A DNA stretch of 35,599 nucleotides. Origin: SVTX01 sp045602385 (GTDB taxonomy: Bacteria; Bacillota; Clostridia; Oscillospirales; CAG-272). Below the pieces are notes generated by a model. It was not told the origin of the DNA. It saw nothing but the letters and a program-made list of their open reading frames with translations, and did not search any database. Below, piece by piece: positions 8,834-16,588 of the stretch. The position numbers and the translations under genes are program-made. Positions within the stretch are counted from its first letter, which is position 1. Each line of letters starts with the position of its first letter. The stretch spans positions 1-35,599 of the forward strand of contig JAZSBL010000027.1 of assembly GCA_045602385.1 (NCBI GenBank), read 5' to 3'.

Positions 8834-9884
8834 AGGCCTCTGCCTCCCTTTCTGTTCCGTACGGAAGCTCTCCGTACTTGTCGTTAAATTCAAGATATAT
8901 CTTCTTGTCAAGATATTCGTTGTATAAATGGAAATACTGTATCTTGTCCTGCAGGTGCTTGACCTCTACCGTGTTGAACGCGGCGGCGCCGCTTGAATAT
9001 CCTCGGTAGTAGCGCATGAATACGCCCACGAGCTTCATTGCTGCTGCGAAAAGTAAGGTCCAGCTGAAGCCCTTAGCTATAAATGTCGGCGCCACTGTAA
9101 TGAGCGTCATAAATATCGTCGCTATGATGTGGCCCGCGCCGGTGGTCTGCTTCTCAAGATGCTCCTCTCCGGAGATGCCAACGCCACCGCGTGAGCGTCG
9201 GGGCTTACCGTCGGTCAGAAGTATCTCGGGAGTAAGCTCAATGTGCTGTATCGCGCGTAGATAAAATATATTTTTTGCCGTGTCGCTCACCTTCGCGTAG
9301 CGATATGCCGCAAGCCCGGAGCGGATAGGATTCTTTGCCGAGATCCTCAGCTTGTCCTCTCCCTTGTGCGTGAACATGTCCGCAAGCTCCTCAAGGCTCA
9401 TCTTGGAGTATACCTCGCAGTATTCCTTGTAATCTATTTTCAGTTTTTTGCACCTGCGCCGCATGTAGGATTCATACTCTACGTCGATCTGCCAAAGGCA
9501 GAATATATCCATAAGAGCGATTCCGCGCTTATAGATCTCCTCGCGCATATCAAGATAGAGCTTGTGCAGGCCCTTGTACTCCTCGTAGGTCTTGCCGCAT
9601 CTCGCGCCGCTTTTTGACGCCATGTATTCAACCAGCAGAAAGACCGTCAATGTCAATACAAAGTCCATCACCGTATACGTCGAGAAGAAATTGACGCCCA
9701 CGTCGCCGAATACCGAGGTCACAAGCAACGTTGTCGCAAGCACGACCGCGCAAGTGGCCATATTTTCGCCTATAAAGCGCATTGTGCTCTTCATGCGCGA
9801 GTTGTACTCGCTATCTCGTTCCGCGCGTTTCTCGGCCTTTGTGGGCTCTCTGTAGGCGTCGCTTGGTTTCAAATCGTCAAACAT
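8748..9884 (-). CDS. Membrane protein with four predicted TM helices, 378 aa
   Basis: Start ATG 9884 follows GGAGGACAAT. Hydrophobic helices lie at about 42-60 and 70-88, and again at 250-269 and 272-291. Between them is a soluble, basic, helical domain of some 160 residues with Cys/Tyr-rich parts (YESYMRRRCKKLKIDYKEYC). The C-terminus is charged and helical, and its last 28 codons overlap the connector gene. It is the third of three consecutive genes for membrane proteins placed between the receptor-binding genes and the tail genes. It does not look like a holin (too long, with a large soluble domain) and no enzyme motif is seen. No family is recognised. Confidence 0.75.
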   Translation of the reverse strand: MFDDLKPSDAYREPTKAEKRAERDSEYNSRMKSTMRFIGENMATCAVVLATTLLVTSVFGDVGVNFFSTYTVMDFVLTLTVFLLVEYMASKSGARCGKTYEEYKGLHKLYLDMREEIYKRGIALMDIFCLWQIDVEYESYMRRRCKKLKIDYKEYCEVYSKMSLEELADMFTHKGEDKLRISAKNPIRSGLAAYRYAKVSDTAKNIFYLRAIQHIELTPEILLTDGKPRRSRGGVGISGEEHLEKQTTGAGHIIATIFMTLITVAPTFIAKGFSWTLLFAAAMKLVGVFMRYYRGYSSGAAAFNTVEVKHLQDKIQYFHLYNEYLDKKIYLEFNDKYGELPYGTEREAEAYENKYSDSQGGRPEIEHDPGGAEVHVGV

Positions 9885-9909
9885 ATTGTCCTCCGTAAAT
9901 TCAAATTAT

Positions 9910-9940
9910 CGGGCTACCCGAATATATATCAGATAGCCCG
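9910..9940 (-). terminator. Stem-loop between two membrane protein genes
   Basis: CGGGCTA and TAGCCCG form a perfect 7-bp stem around a 17-nt AT-rich loop in the only gap (66 bp) in this part of the operon. On the minus strand it is followed by ATAATTTGAATTT, not a clean T run. It may be a weak terminator or an mRNA-processing/stability hairpin that sets the level of the 378-aa protein. Confidence 0.4.
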
Positions 9941-9950
9941 TCCGCAGTCG

Positions 9951-10424
9951 TTATTCCTGCCTGCGGTTGTATTCGTCGCGCATAACGTCTGCCTGCGTCT
10001 TACAAAGATCAGAGATCCCTGACAACACTGCGGCAACGCTGCAGCCTATCGCAAGCGCGAGCGATATAACCAGCGCGTCTTCCACGATCGCGCGGATGGC
10101 GGAGATAAAGCCGGTCATTATCCACGTGCCGATCACCGCTACCGTAGCCCAGGGGAGCTTGTCCTTGAATCTGGACATAAGCCCCTTGGCCATAAGCAAC
10201 ACACCCACCGATATTACGAATATCGCGTAAACGGTCAGGCTCCACTTGCCACCCTCGTTCTCGGACACCGTATAAACGAGCCCGGTCTTGACTACCGCTA
10301 TTGCAGCCGGTACGATTGCAACGATGATCGATAAGAAGAACAGTATGTACTGCGCCCACCTGAGCGACTTGTACCTCTTTTCAAGCTTTGTAAGCTCCCT
10401 TTTCGGAGCCTTGCTCTTCTCCAT
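9951..10424 (-). CDS. Small integral membrane protein, four TM helices, 157 aa
   Basis: ATG 10424 is preceded by AGGAG located over the stop of the upstream gene, so translation is probably coupled. The N-terminus is basic and cytoplasmic (KSKAPKRELTKLEKRYKSLR); predicted helices lie at about 25-46, 62-80, 91-110 and 115-137, and the C-terminus is hydrophilic (SDLCKTQADVMRDEYNRRQE). Four helices and 157 residues would be compatible with a holin, but the loops and position among structural genes do not prove it, and no endolysin gene is nearby. It is the middle gene of the three-gene membrane cassette at 8748-11403. Confidence 0.7.
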   Translation of the reverse strand: MEKSKAPKRELTKLEKRYKSLRWAQYILFFLSIIVAIVPAAIAVVKTGLVYTVSENEGGKWSLTVYAIFVISVGVLLMAKGLMSRFKDKLPWATVAVIGTWIMTGFISAIRAIVEDALVISLALAIGCSVAAVLSGISDLCKTQADVMRDEYNRRQE

Positions 10425-10434
10425 GGCAGACTCC

Positions 10435-11403
10435 TCACTGCTCGGCAGGAGTGGTCTGCTCCGCCTTTGCCTCGTCGGAGATACCCGCCTTTTCTTTGAT
10501 CTTCGCTACCGCGTCATCGTACCACACCTTGCGCGTGGATTCTGATACACGCGGAAGCTGACGACCCATGGCGATGTTGAGAAGCTGTACCGTCTGGAGA
10601 GCCTGCTCACGGTTTACGTTGAGCGAGGTCTCGGAGTTTGCCTTGAGAAGATCCACCGCAGAGAGCATAAGAGCTGCCATTTCGCAAATCTTCTCCTCTG
10701 TCTCCCGAGCTTCCTCTACGATCTTAAGCATGTCCTCTGCCATCTTGTAAATCTCGTCCATCTGAAGCTTGATGCCCTCATGCTCGTGTCCAATCTCGTC
10801 GAGCTTGGCAGTAGCCGCATTCATCTTGGCGCGCATCTCAGCTTCGTTCTTCTTAATATCGATGATGTTAGCCTTTGTAGCCGCCTGCGCCGACGTGTTC
10901 TTAATCTGTCCGCGAATCAGGAATATTGCAAGGGCTATAAGCATCAGTACGACAAGCACGACTATCGTCCACGTTTCGGGATTCTTCAGAATGCTTGCTT
11001 TTATATCCATCCAAATATCGTTTTCACCAAGATGCTCGTCTCCGAGGGCCACCATCTTATCAAGAAGCTGCTCGGCCTCCTCAAGCGTAATTCCCATTGC
11101 GCCGGCAATACCGACGATCGCATCAAGTCTGCTGTCCGCGTTGCCGATTATGGCAGCGATGTCCTTTGTTTCGGTTTCGGTTGACATATCGGTTGCCGTT
11201 TCGGATTCAACTTCCGTTTCATCCGCAGCCTCGGTAGCGGCATCTACTGTTTCTACCGCCGTGGCGGCCTCGCCTGCACTCTCTGTTGCCGCAAGGCTCT
11301 CCTCAGGGGCAATCGTGCCCTCTTCAATATTAGTCGCAGCCGTGGGCAAAATAAACGCCATACACATAGCCGCGATCATCAAAATGCAAAATGTTTTTTT
11401 CAT
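10435..11403 (-). CDS. Exported, membrane-anchored coiled-coil protein, 322 aa
   Basis: ATG 11403 follows GGAGGAAAC. Residues 1-23 form a signal peptide (MKKTFCILMIAAMCMAFILP, then TAA as a likely cleavage region). Residues 25-80 are an acidic Thr/Glu/Ala-rich extracytoplasmic stretch, followed by a helical part to 140, one membrane helix at 145-164 (a VVLVVLMLIALAIFLIRG core) and a cytoplasmic, heptad-rich region at 175-255 with a hydrophilic tail. A phage-encoded signal peptide inside the structural block is unusual. The layout recalls spanins, superinfection-exclusion proteins or membrane receptors of the phage itself, but no family is recognised. It probably works with the 157-aa and 378-aa membrane proteins downstream. 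Confidence 0.7.
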   Translation of the reverse strand: MKKTFCILMIAAMCMAFILPTAATNIEEGTIAPEESLAATESAGEAATAVETVDAATEAADETEVESETATDMSTETETKDIAAIIGNADSRLDAIVGIAGAMGITLEEAEQLLDKMVALGDEHLGENDIWMDIKASILKNPETWTIVVLVVLMLIALAIFLIRGQIKNTSAQAATKANIIDIKKNEAEMRAKMNAATAKLDEIGHEHEGIKLQMDEIYKMAEDMLKIVEEARETEEKICEMAALMLSAVDLLKANSETSLNVNREQALQTVQLLNIAMGRQLPRVSESTRKVWYDDAVAKIKEKAGISDEAKAEQTTPAEQ

Positions 11404-11423
11404 TTTTTGTTTCCTCCGTTTTT

Positions 11424-11594
11424 TTATATTTGCGCCGCGCGCTCAAGCTCGGCCATCTTGGCCTGATATGCGCTCTCGGTAATCTCGTACCAATTCTCGG
11501 GCTTATCGTCTGCTGTAAGATATATAATCTTTCCGTATACATCGCCGTCGGTGAGAACCATATCGTCGGAAGAGGTTAATTTTATTCTGCTCAT
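11424..11594 (-). CDS. Small phage protein, 56 aa
   Basis: ATG 11594 has AAGGAG seven bases upstream; the ATG six codons earlier lies before that site and inside the previous stop region, so it was not used. The product (MSRIKLTSSDDMVLTDGDVY at its start, WYEITESAYQAKMAELERAA near its end) has a beta-rich first half and a helical end. Very similar short proteins follow fibre genes in Firmicutes prophages, but I do not know a function. The gene directly follows the LRR-type receptor-binding protein. Confidence 0.65.
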   Translation of the reverse strand: MSRIKLTSSDDMVLTDGDVYGKIIYLTADDKPENWYEITESAYQAKMAELERAAQI

Positions 11595-11604
11595 AGTGTA
11601 CTCC

Positions 11605-12702
11605 TTATACAAGTGCTATTTTCCAATTAGGCTTGGTGTTAATGAGGTCTTCCCACTCTGCTGTTGTGAAAGCCGCATCTACCGCTGTCTTGGAAAGAGT
11701 GAGGGTCTTGCCGGAAACTGTTGCTGAAAGGCAGTTAAAAATGTTCTCGATACTGCTTTTAGAAAGCATAAATGCTTCTGCAAAACTTATATTTGTCGCG
11801 GCGATTGTACCCTCAAACCTAATTTTTATCAGGTTATTTATCGTCGAAAAGGCTGTCTGCAAAGGAGTGGTTTCCGATATTAAAACCTTCTCTATATGCC
11901 GTATACCCGGTACCCAGCCGAACATATTATGTGTTATCGTTGCTTTACTAAGGTCAATAGGAGGAAATCTCCTATCTTCATTAGATATGCTAAAATGGGC
12001 AAAGGTGTTATAAAAGTCCTTGCACTCCGAAAAGTCTACTGCCGCAATTGCCTCATAGGGTAAATAACCATACTCATACATCTGTCTAGCGTTAAGAGGT
12101 TTCATAGGATATTTAGGTTTATAGTTTTTCCCATACACCCACATTCTTCCGCTGCTAACGGTATCGGCAAAAGCCCTCTCATAATATTGTCTTGTGCCAT
12201 TCTTTTGGAAGGTATCCCAGAATAAATCATACTCAGACTTTTTGCCTTCTTCTACGCCGTCTGCATTACCCTCATCATAGCCTTTTTGATAGCCCTCTGC
12301 TTTGCCTGCATCGTATACCCTCTGCTCGTTCTCGGCTATCTGCGTAAGTTTTTTGGCTATTGCCGACTGATATGTGGCATGTTCGATAAGAAAATTGTAG
12401 AATTCTTCAGAAACCTCTTGCTCGGTTGTTCCGAAATCCATCTCTCTGTATGCCTCATCCACATTGATTGTATAGGGGATGGCAAAACCACCAAGCCCGG
12501 CGAGAACATCGTCATAGTATAGATCAGACTCATATCTCGTAAGATTTTCATCTTCATAGTAGTATCCTTTATTGCTGATAATATTTATTGTGTGGAAGGT
12601 TTTCCCATTTGATATAAAACCGCCCTCAATCTCTTGGGTGACGGAAACACCAGTGGTGTCAAAAGACGATTGCCACACCCATATACCTTTAACATTAGGC
12701 AT
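11605..12702 (-). CDS. Tail appendage/receptor-binding protein with a leucine-rich-repeat-like C-terminus, 365 aa
   Basis: The start ATG 12702 overlaps the previous stop (TAATG), so it is translationally coupled. The N-terminal 100 residues are beta-rich and aromatic. Residues about 100-155 are a helical stalk with AGKAEGYQKGYDEGNADG, a Gly/Lys/Glu spacer often seen in Firmicutes phage adhesins. The following EYDLFWDTFQKNGTRQYY and NYKPKYPMKPLNARQMYEYG stretches and the C-terminal irregular leucine-rich repeats (after FAHFSISN and FEGTIAATNISFAEAF) match the BspA-like repeat region of prophage surface-binding proteins. It probably binds the host surface. The gene is more AT-rich than the capsid genes, consistent with exchange of host-range modules. 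The binding role is inferred. Confidence 0.7.
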   Translation of the reverse strand: MPNVKGIWVWQSSFDTTGVSVTQEIEGGFISNGKTFHTINIISNKGYYYEDENLTRYESDLYYDDVLAGLGGFAIPYTINVDEAYREMDFGTTEQEVSEEFYNFLIEHATYQSAIAKKLTQIAENEQRVYDAGKAEGYQKGYDEGNADGVEEGKKSEYDLFWDTFQKNGTRQYYERAFADTVSSGRMWVYGKNYKPKYPMKPLNARQMYEYGYLPYEAIAAVDFSECKDFYNTFAHFSISNEDRRFPPIDLSKATITHNMFGWVPGIRHIEKVLISETTPLQTAFSTINNLIKIRFEGTIAATNISFAEAFMLSKSSIENIFNCLSATVSGKTLTLSKTAVDAAFTTAEWEDLINTKPNWKIALV

Positions 12703-13199
12703 TATACATCACCGCCTATCAGTGAATTTTGTATAGCAATAATACTATCAATAGCCGTGTCCACTTCCTCTGTGACATCTGCTTTGCCCTTCTCATACCC
12801 TGCGGCGTAAACCTCGTCAAAATCTTGCTTTAACTGTAATGTTTTTTCTGATAATCCCATTTTCGTCTTTTCAAAGGTTGCGTTGTTGTCATAGAACCAT
12901 TGGATTAGAGAAGTATTATTTGTATCAGAACCATCTACAATTTCAATTTCCAATGCCGTGCTACTCCGATATTCATAAAAGGCATAATCACCAAAAGTAA
13001 TACAGTGCGCTTGTTCAGAAATACCATAACCAATCTCACCATTAAACCTGTAACCAATACACAAACACCTATCCGAAAGGTCGGAGAAATCACTTTTATT
13101 GACAATAACGCCAACATCAAAAATTCCATAACCCGCCGTAGCACTCCAACCGCTCGGAACAGTAACTGTATAGCCTTTAAGGTCTGTTATAGTTGGCAT
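12702..13199 (-). CDS. Tail appendage protein, short paralogue of the receptor-binding protein, 165 aa
   Basis: The ATG at 13199 overlaps the upstream stop (TAATG), and its own stop overlaps the next start in the same way. A beta-rich N-terminal domain (ITDLKGYTVTVPSGWSATAG) is followed by WFYDNNATFEK, a helical stalk and VYAAGYEKGKADV. This order corresponds to that of the 365-aa neighbour (FYNFL, HATYQ, VYDAGKAEGYQKG), but here the protein ends after the stalk with AIQNSLIGGD, a common C-terminal signature of Firmicutes phage fibres. It therefore looks like a paralogue without the LRR-like adhesin part. Role inferred from position and similarity to its neighbour. Confidence 0.65.
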   Translation of the reverse strand: MPTITDLKGYTVTVPSGWSATAGYGIFDVGVIVNKSDFSDLSDRCLCIGYRFNGEIGYGISEQAHCITFGDYAFYEYRSSTALEIEIVDGSDTNNTSLIQWFYDNNATFEKTKMGLSEKTLQLKQDFDEVYAAGYEKGKADVTEEVDTAIDSIIAIQNSLIGGDV

Positions 13200-13882
13200 T
13201 ACTCATCACCGCCTTTTAACGCTTCTGCGTATGCGTGGAGTTCGTCAAGAGCCGTTCCTATGTCCCCAACAAGATTCTGGAGTTGTTCCATCTTTTTCTC
13301 TCGATTGGTTTCCGCAGCTGCTCGCTCCGATTCGGCAGTGTTTCGCGCAGTCTCGGCGGCCACTCGCTGTGTCTCCGCATCATCTATGTCGTCACAGAAT
13401 TTGCCCATCAAATTAAGCTCCGCCAAAACCTGCGCCGCCAAATTTGGAGTAACAGATGTGTCATCATCCACTGCAGAATTGCTTTCCGCCACGCGGAAAT
13501 ATGTTGTCACGGTGTTAGTTAGTCCAGATTCTTCTACGCTGTATGAAATCTCCCCGGATTCATTTGTCTGCATCACAGCATTTATATATCCGCTGAGCGT
13601 CAGCGTCGCTTGTCCCGCGAGTCGCTTTGCTTCTGCAGGGATTTTGACGAGATATGCAAGGCTACCGTCTTCCGTGACGGCTCGCATACTCGGCAACAGA
13701 CTTACGACAGCACTGCGCTCTCGAAGCGCATCTCTGAACGTCGCCATGATCGCGAGGCCGTCCCACATTTCGTTGAATTTAAGCCTAAGTATAACGTCGC
13801 CGTACGACCCCGCCGCGCCTATAACTACGCCCGACCCGAGCACGTACTCGTCATTTACTTGGCATTCAATTATTTTGCTCAT
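13199..13882 (-). CDS. Baseplate/fibre N-terminal domain protein with coiled-coil shaft, 227 aa
   Basis: ATG 13882 follows AGGAGGAAAT. Residues 1-115 carry the pattern GAAGSYGDVILRLKF, then EMWDGLAIMATFRDA and IPAEAKRLAGQATLTLSG, which I recognise as the beta-sandwich domain at the start of many Firmicutes phage upper-baseplate (BppU-like) or fibre proteins. Residues 165-205 are a trimeric-looking coiled coil of the AETARNTAESERAAAETNRE type. The protein ends with LHAYAEALKGGDE. It is first of three tightly coupled appendage genes and probably attaches them to the virion. There is a terminator just upstream, so expression may be lower than that of the capsid genes. Confidence 0.7.
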   Translation of the reverse strand: MSKIIECQVNDEYVLGSGVVIGAAGSYGDVILRLKFNEMWDGLAIMATFRDALRERSAVVSLLPSMRAVTEDGSLAYLVKIPAEAKRLAGQATLTLSGYINAVMQTNESGEISYSVEESGLTNTVTTYFRVAESNSAVDDDTSVTPNLAAQVLAELNLMGKFCDDIDDAETQRVAAETARNTAESERAAAETNREKKMEQLQNLVGDIGTALDELHAYAEALKGGDE

Positions 13883-13894
13883 ATTTCCTCCTAT

Positions 13895-13932
13895 AAAAAT
13901 TCGGCGACCCCCTCAAGTGAGGAGTGTCGCCG
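13895..13932 (-). terminator. Strong intrinsic terminator between capsid and fibre genes
   Basis: CGGCGAC and GTCGCCG form the outer stem and CCTCA/TGAGG the inner stem. On the minus strand the hairpin is followed by AATTTTT. It lies 7 bp after the 95-aa gene and 20 bp before the first fibre gene, so it should cut fibre expression relative to capsid expression unless the phage uses antitermination. Confidence 0.8.
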
Positions 13933-13939
13933 CACTCGT

Positions 13940-14227
13940 TTAAATATTTCTTGAGCTTCTCGCAAAAGCTTCCTGCTGGGCGCGTCTGCGCTCATTTGTT
14001 TTGGCCGCCTCTCTCGAATCAAACATGATTGCGTTATAAACGTAGCGGGGGATCATATGCTCCTCACCGCGCTTGAGCTGCCAGCGTTTTCCGTTGATAC
14101 CAACTACAAGATCGTCCTTGTATTCGTGTCCGTCATAGAACGGAGTGTAAGGCACAAGCTCTTTAGGATCAAGCTCTTTTGTTTCTTTAACAGTTTTTGT
14201 TTCTTTAACAGTTTTTGTTTCTGCCAT
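13940..14227 (-). CDS. Small head-associated protein, 95 aa
   Basis: ATG 14227 follows AAGGAGAAATATAAA. The N-terminus is a duplicated TKTVKETK unit encoded by an 18-bp tandem repeat. The rest contains TPFYDGHEYKDDLVVGINGK and KRGEEHMIPRYVYNAI, a pattern common in short proteins found just after the major capsid gene in Clostridia phages. Possible roles are decoration or head completion; neither is shown here. The C-terminus is basic and helical. It lies between a GC-rich hairpin (after the capsid gene) and a strong terminator. Confidence 0.7.
   Translation of the reverse strand: MAETKTVKETKTVKETKELDPKELVPYTPFYDGHEYKDDLVVGINGKRWQLKRGEEHMIPRYVYNAIMFDSREAAKTNERRRAQQEAFARSSRNI
14181..14216. repeat. 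18-bp tandem repeat inside the 95-aa gene
   Basis: Two exact copies of GTTTCTTTAACAGTTTTT (14181-14198 and 14199-14216) encode the duplicated KETKTV unit at the N-terminus of the 95-aa protein. The in-frame 6-codon unit could expand or contract without breaking the gene. Confidence 0.9.
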
Positions 14228-14251
14228 TTTATATTTCTCCTTATATTTTGG

Positions 14252-14281
14252 GATCAGGCGGGCCCGAAGGCCCGCTTGATC
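14252..14281 (-). other. GC-rich TTCG hairpin directly after the major capsid gene
   Basis: On the minus strand, GATCAAGCGGGCC and GGCCCGCCTGATC pair around a UUCG tetraloop, 8 bp after the capsid stop. No T run follows (CCAAAATATAAGG), so it is more likely a 3'-end stabilising or partial-termination hairpin that favours capsid mRNA than a full terminator. Confidence 0.7.
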
Positions 14282-14288
14282 TTATAAA

Positions 14289-15290
14289 TTACTGCTCGGG
14301 AGTAGCTGCAGACATGATTCTTACAAGGTAGTCATCGACAAGAACCTTGGAAACCTTTGTTGCCTTCCAACCAACAGTCGCTCTCTGGTTGAGCGGGTCA
14401 GCGGTTCCTGCAGAGCCAAGCTGCTTAACGATATGCTCAAGACCGCCGCCGGTGATCTCTGTGGTGCCGTAAGCATCTGCGCCGAATACGAATGTTTCGT
14501 AAACGTCGGAGTCGTTTGCTCCGAGCTTCTCGTGCACCTTACCCTCGCTGGTCTCAACGAATCTTACACCGTAGAGCTTGCCGATCTCGCCCTCGTAGAG
14601 GTTCTCGGTGTCCTTGTACTCGTGGGGAGCCTTCCATTCGGGATCGCTCTGAAGGTCGTATGCAACGTCGGTGTGGATAATTCCCATGTAAGAGCCGTTG
14701 ATCTTGGGCGCATTAGCTCTCTTAAGAGTACGCACCGCGAGTCTGATGTCATTAACAGTAAGATAATGCTTGTTGTTCGCGTTGCTGAGCTGCTCAGGTT
14801 CGGTTACACCGCCTGCAAGGCGACGAATACCGCCAAGTGCCATTGCATCTCTTGTGATACCGTCAAGAACCTTAGCCGCCTGGGAAGCAAGAAGTCTTGT
14901 TGCCTGCACGAGATTGTTGTCGATTGCTGTAAGGATAAGCATGTCGGAGATCTCAACGAAGCCGCCATACTGACCTACGGTAGCTTCTACGATGCCCATG
15001 GAGAGCTTCTGTCCTGCGGGTGTCTTGCCCTCTTCAAGAGCTCTTGAATCAGCATCTCCGGGAAGAGCGTCGAACTTTCTGAACTGAATGGTCTTACCAC
15101 CATTCTTGGGAATAGGCTGCTTCTGCGCGAACTGGTCGTGCACAAGCTCGGGCTCGGCAAGATCGATGAGATAATCCGAGTAGTATGTCTTCATCTCCTC
15201 GGAAAGTGTGTCGGTGCCGGTAGTATTTGTTACGTGGCCCTCTGCGTCAAAAAGCGCAAGGTTGATTGCATAAAGAATATAATCTTTCAT
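14289..15290 (-). CDS. Major capsid protein, N4-gp56 family, 333 aa
   Basis: The core shows the family signature: PELVHDQFAQKQPIPKNGGK, then TIQFRKFDALPG, GQYGGFVEISDMLIL, the ALGGIRRLAGG loop region and C-terminal QRATVGWKATKVSKVLVDDY. This is the HK97-fold capsid protein family found in N4-like and many Firmicutes podoviruses. The start ATG 15290 has AAGGAA upstream. The N-terminus reads YAINLALFDAEG, which resembles the Prp protease motif of ribosomal protein L27 (hydrophobic-N-L-x-x-F before a small residue), so the first part may be removed during head maturation. The gene follows the scaffold gene and ends in a stabilising hairpin. Confidence 0.88.
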   Translation of the reverse strand: MKDYILYAINLALFDAEGHVTNTTGTDTLSEEMKTYYSDYLIDLAEPELVHDQFAQKQPIPKNGGKTIQFRKFDALPGDADSRALEEGKTPAGQKLSMGIVEATVGQYGGFVEISDMLILTAIDNNLVQATRLLASQAAKVLDGITRDAMALGGIRRLAGGVTEPEQLSNANNKHYLTVNDIRLAVRTLKRANAPKINGSYMGIIHTDVAYDLQSDPEWKAPHEYKDTENLYEGEIGKLYGVRFVETSEGKVHEKLGANDSDVYETFVFGADAYGTTEITGGGLEHIVKQLGSAGTADPLNQRATVGWKATKVSKVLVDDYLVRIMSAATPEQ

Positions 15291-15320
15291 TTTTGGTGAT
15301 TCCTTTCGTGTAAAAGTTAA

Positions 15321-16409
15321 TTAAAATCTTATAACCTCTCCACGTGCTGCGCGGCGAGCTATCTCAGCCCTCTCCGCTTTTGTCAAGCTGTGGGGGTCAT
15401 CTCTCACCGTGAAAGAGCTCTGCGACTGCGTTCCGTTCTCCTGGGGACGCGAGCCTCTCGCTCTGATATTATCGACTACGTTCTTTTCGGTTTCAGCCTT
15501 CGCGGTGCTTACCGCATTGGAAACTATTTCAGAGTGATGCTTTGCCTGGTATGCGACCTCCATAGGTACACCGGCGCGAAGCATTCCAACAAACGACTTG
15601 TCCTGAAGATCGGCGGCAATATCGAAATTCGGATATTTCGCCTTCAACGCTTCGCCCTCCTGCGCCCACTTTGCGGTCTGCGCCTGTACAAACTGGCGCT
15701 CCTGTTGGGCTCTCTGCGCTTCCTTCTGTGCTGCAACCCTCTCCGCCTCAGCTGCTCTGAAATTCTTGGTCTCGATCTGAAGCTTCATGTAGTCGCGGTA
15801 TTTTGAAACGTCGTCAAAGCCCGCCTCTGCGGCCATATCCGCCCAAAGGCTGTTGTCCTTGTCAAGGGCCTCCTGTATCTTGGCGGGATCTCCGTCCTCG
15901 ATACCGTATCTCTGCGCCAAAATGTCGAGAACGGCCTTTTGCTTGCCGTTAACCTCGCGCAGATCACGCGTCTCCTTGAATCTCTGCTTGACGATGTTCT
16001 GTGTGTCCTCCTGATAAAGATCCTTGAACTTCCCCTCCACAAGCTCACGGTATTCCTTGCGGCGAGCCTCGGGATCCATAGCCTTATCAGAAGCCTCTGC
16101 ACTCTTCTCCGCGGTGCTTGCGTCCTCCCCGGCGGCGGGAGAAACAGCGTTCTGTGCGGCAGGAGCTTCCTGTGCACTTGGTTGCTTACCGAACTTTACG
16201 TTGTCGAACGCGCCCGATCTTGAACGGCGTGCAGACACCGGCGACGTGCCTGACGGAGATCCGTTCCCTGCACCTGCTGTCGTAGCCTGTGCATTTCCGC
16301 CCGTATTTCCACCGCCCGATGCGCCTGTTCCCACGCCGGCGCCGGAGCCCGCAGCCCCCGCCGCGCCACCGTTGAACAGATCAAGGCGAATGTTAATCAG
16401 TTTTATCAT
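15321..16409 (-). CDS. Capsid scaffolding protein, 362 aa
   Basis: ATG 16409 follows GGAGGGTTTTT. After a short hydrophobic N-terminus (MIKLINIRLDLFNGGAAG) comes a disordered Gly/Ala/Ser/Thr region to about residue 105, then a long charged helical region (RRKEYRELVEGKFKDLYQED onwards, with NFRAAEAERVAAQKEAQRAQ) and a C-terminal helix rich in Arg (LTKAERAEIARRAARGEVIR), the usual capsid-binding end of scaffold proteins. LDLFNGG near the N-terminus resembles the L27 Prp-cleavage motif. It lies directly upstream of the capsid gene and is the first gene after the late promoter candidate at 16479-16522. Confidence 0.8.
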   Translation of the reverse strand: MIKLINIRLDLFNGGAAGAAGSGAGVGTGASGGGNTGGNAQATTAGAGNGSPSGTSPVSARRSRSGAFDNVKFGKQPSAQEAPAAQNAVSPAAGEDASTAEKSAEASDKAMDPEARRKEYRELVEGKFKDLYQEDTQNIVKQRFKETRDLREVNGKQKAVLDILAQRYGIEDGDPAKIQEALDKDNSLWADMAAEAGFDDVSKYRDYMKLQIETKNFRAAEAERVAAQKEAQRAQQERQFVQAQTAKWAQEGEALKAKYPNFDIAADLQDKSFVGMLRAGVPMEVAYQAKHHSEIVSNAVSTAKAETEKNVVDNIRARGSRPQENGTQSQSSFTVRDDPHSLTKAERAEIARRAARGEVIRF

Positions 16410-16478
16410 AAAAACCCTCCAAAAAAAGTGAAAACTACGAGATAAAAGCCCACGCTTTCGGCTCTGTTTTCTGTCTCT

Positions 16479-16522
16479 AATATAATTTTAACATGCCCGC
16501 GCTTCAAATTTCTACCCCCGAG
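16479..16522 (-). promoter_or_regulatory. Late promoter candidate for scaffold-capsid operon
   Basis: The 15-mer CTCGGGGGTAGAAAT (minus strand, 16508-16522) is followed after exactly 17 bp by TAAAAT (16485-16490). The same 15-mer and the same 17-bp gap to TAGAAT occur before the terminase operon. A sigma-A-like alternative overlaps it: TTGAAG (16502-16507), 17 bp, TATATT (16479-16484). The gap 16410-16633 also holds a short imperfect palindrome at 16569-16588. Confidence 0.65.
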
Positions 16523-16588
16523 TCCCTCAAATCAAAATTTTTTTAATTGAATTATCCCTTATTCCATAAGGCTTTTTAAAAATAGCCT

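Noticed and set aside
10769..11482. 237-codon plus-strand frame opposite the 322-aa membrane protein gene
   Set aside because: It is the antisense reading of an Ala/Glu/Thr-rich gene that has a signal peptide and a good start site; the plus frame has no start signal.
13005..13943. 312-codon plus-strand open frame across the fibre genes
   Set aside because: No ribosome binding site, Ser/Thr/Arg-rich shadow composition, and the minus strand here holds three coupled genes with recognisable domains.
14433..15047. 204-codon plus-strand frame opposite the capsid gene
   Set aside because: The capsid protein on the minus strand is certain; the plus frame lacks a site and a recognisable domain.
16569..16588. 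Palindrome AGGCT-N10-AGCCT as a terminator
   Set aside because: Short, AT-rich and without a following T run; the real terminator lies next to it at 16589-16625.
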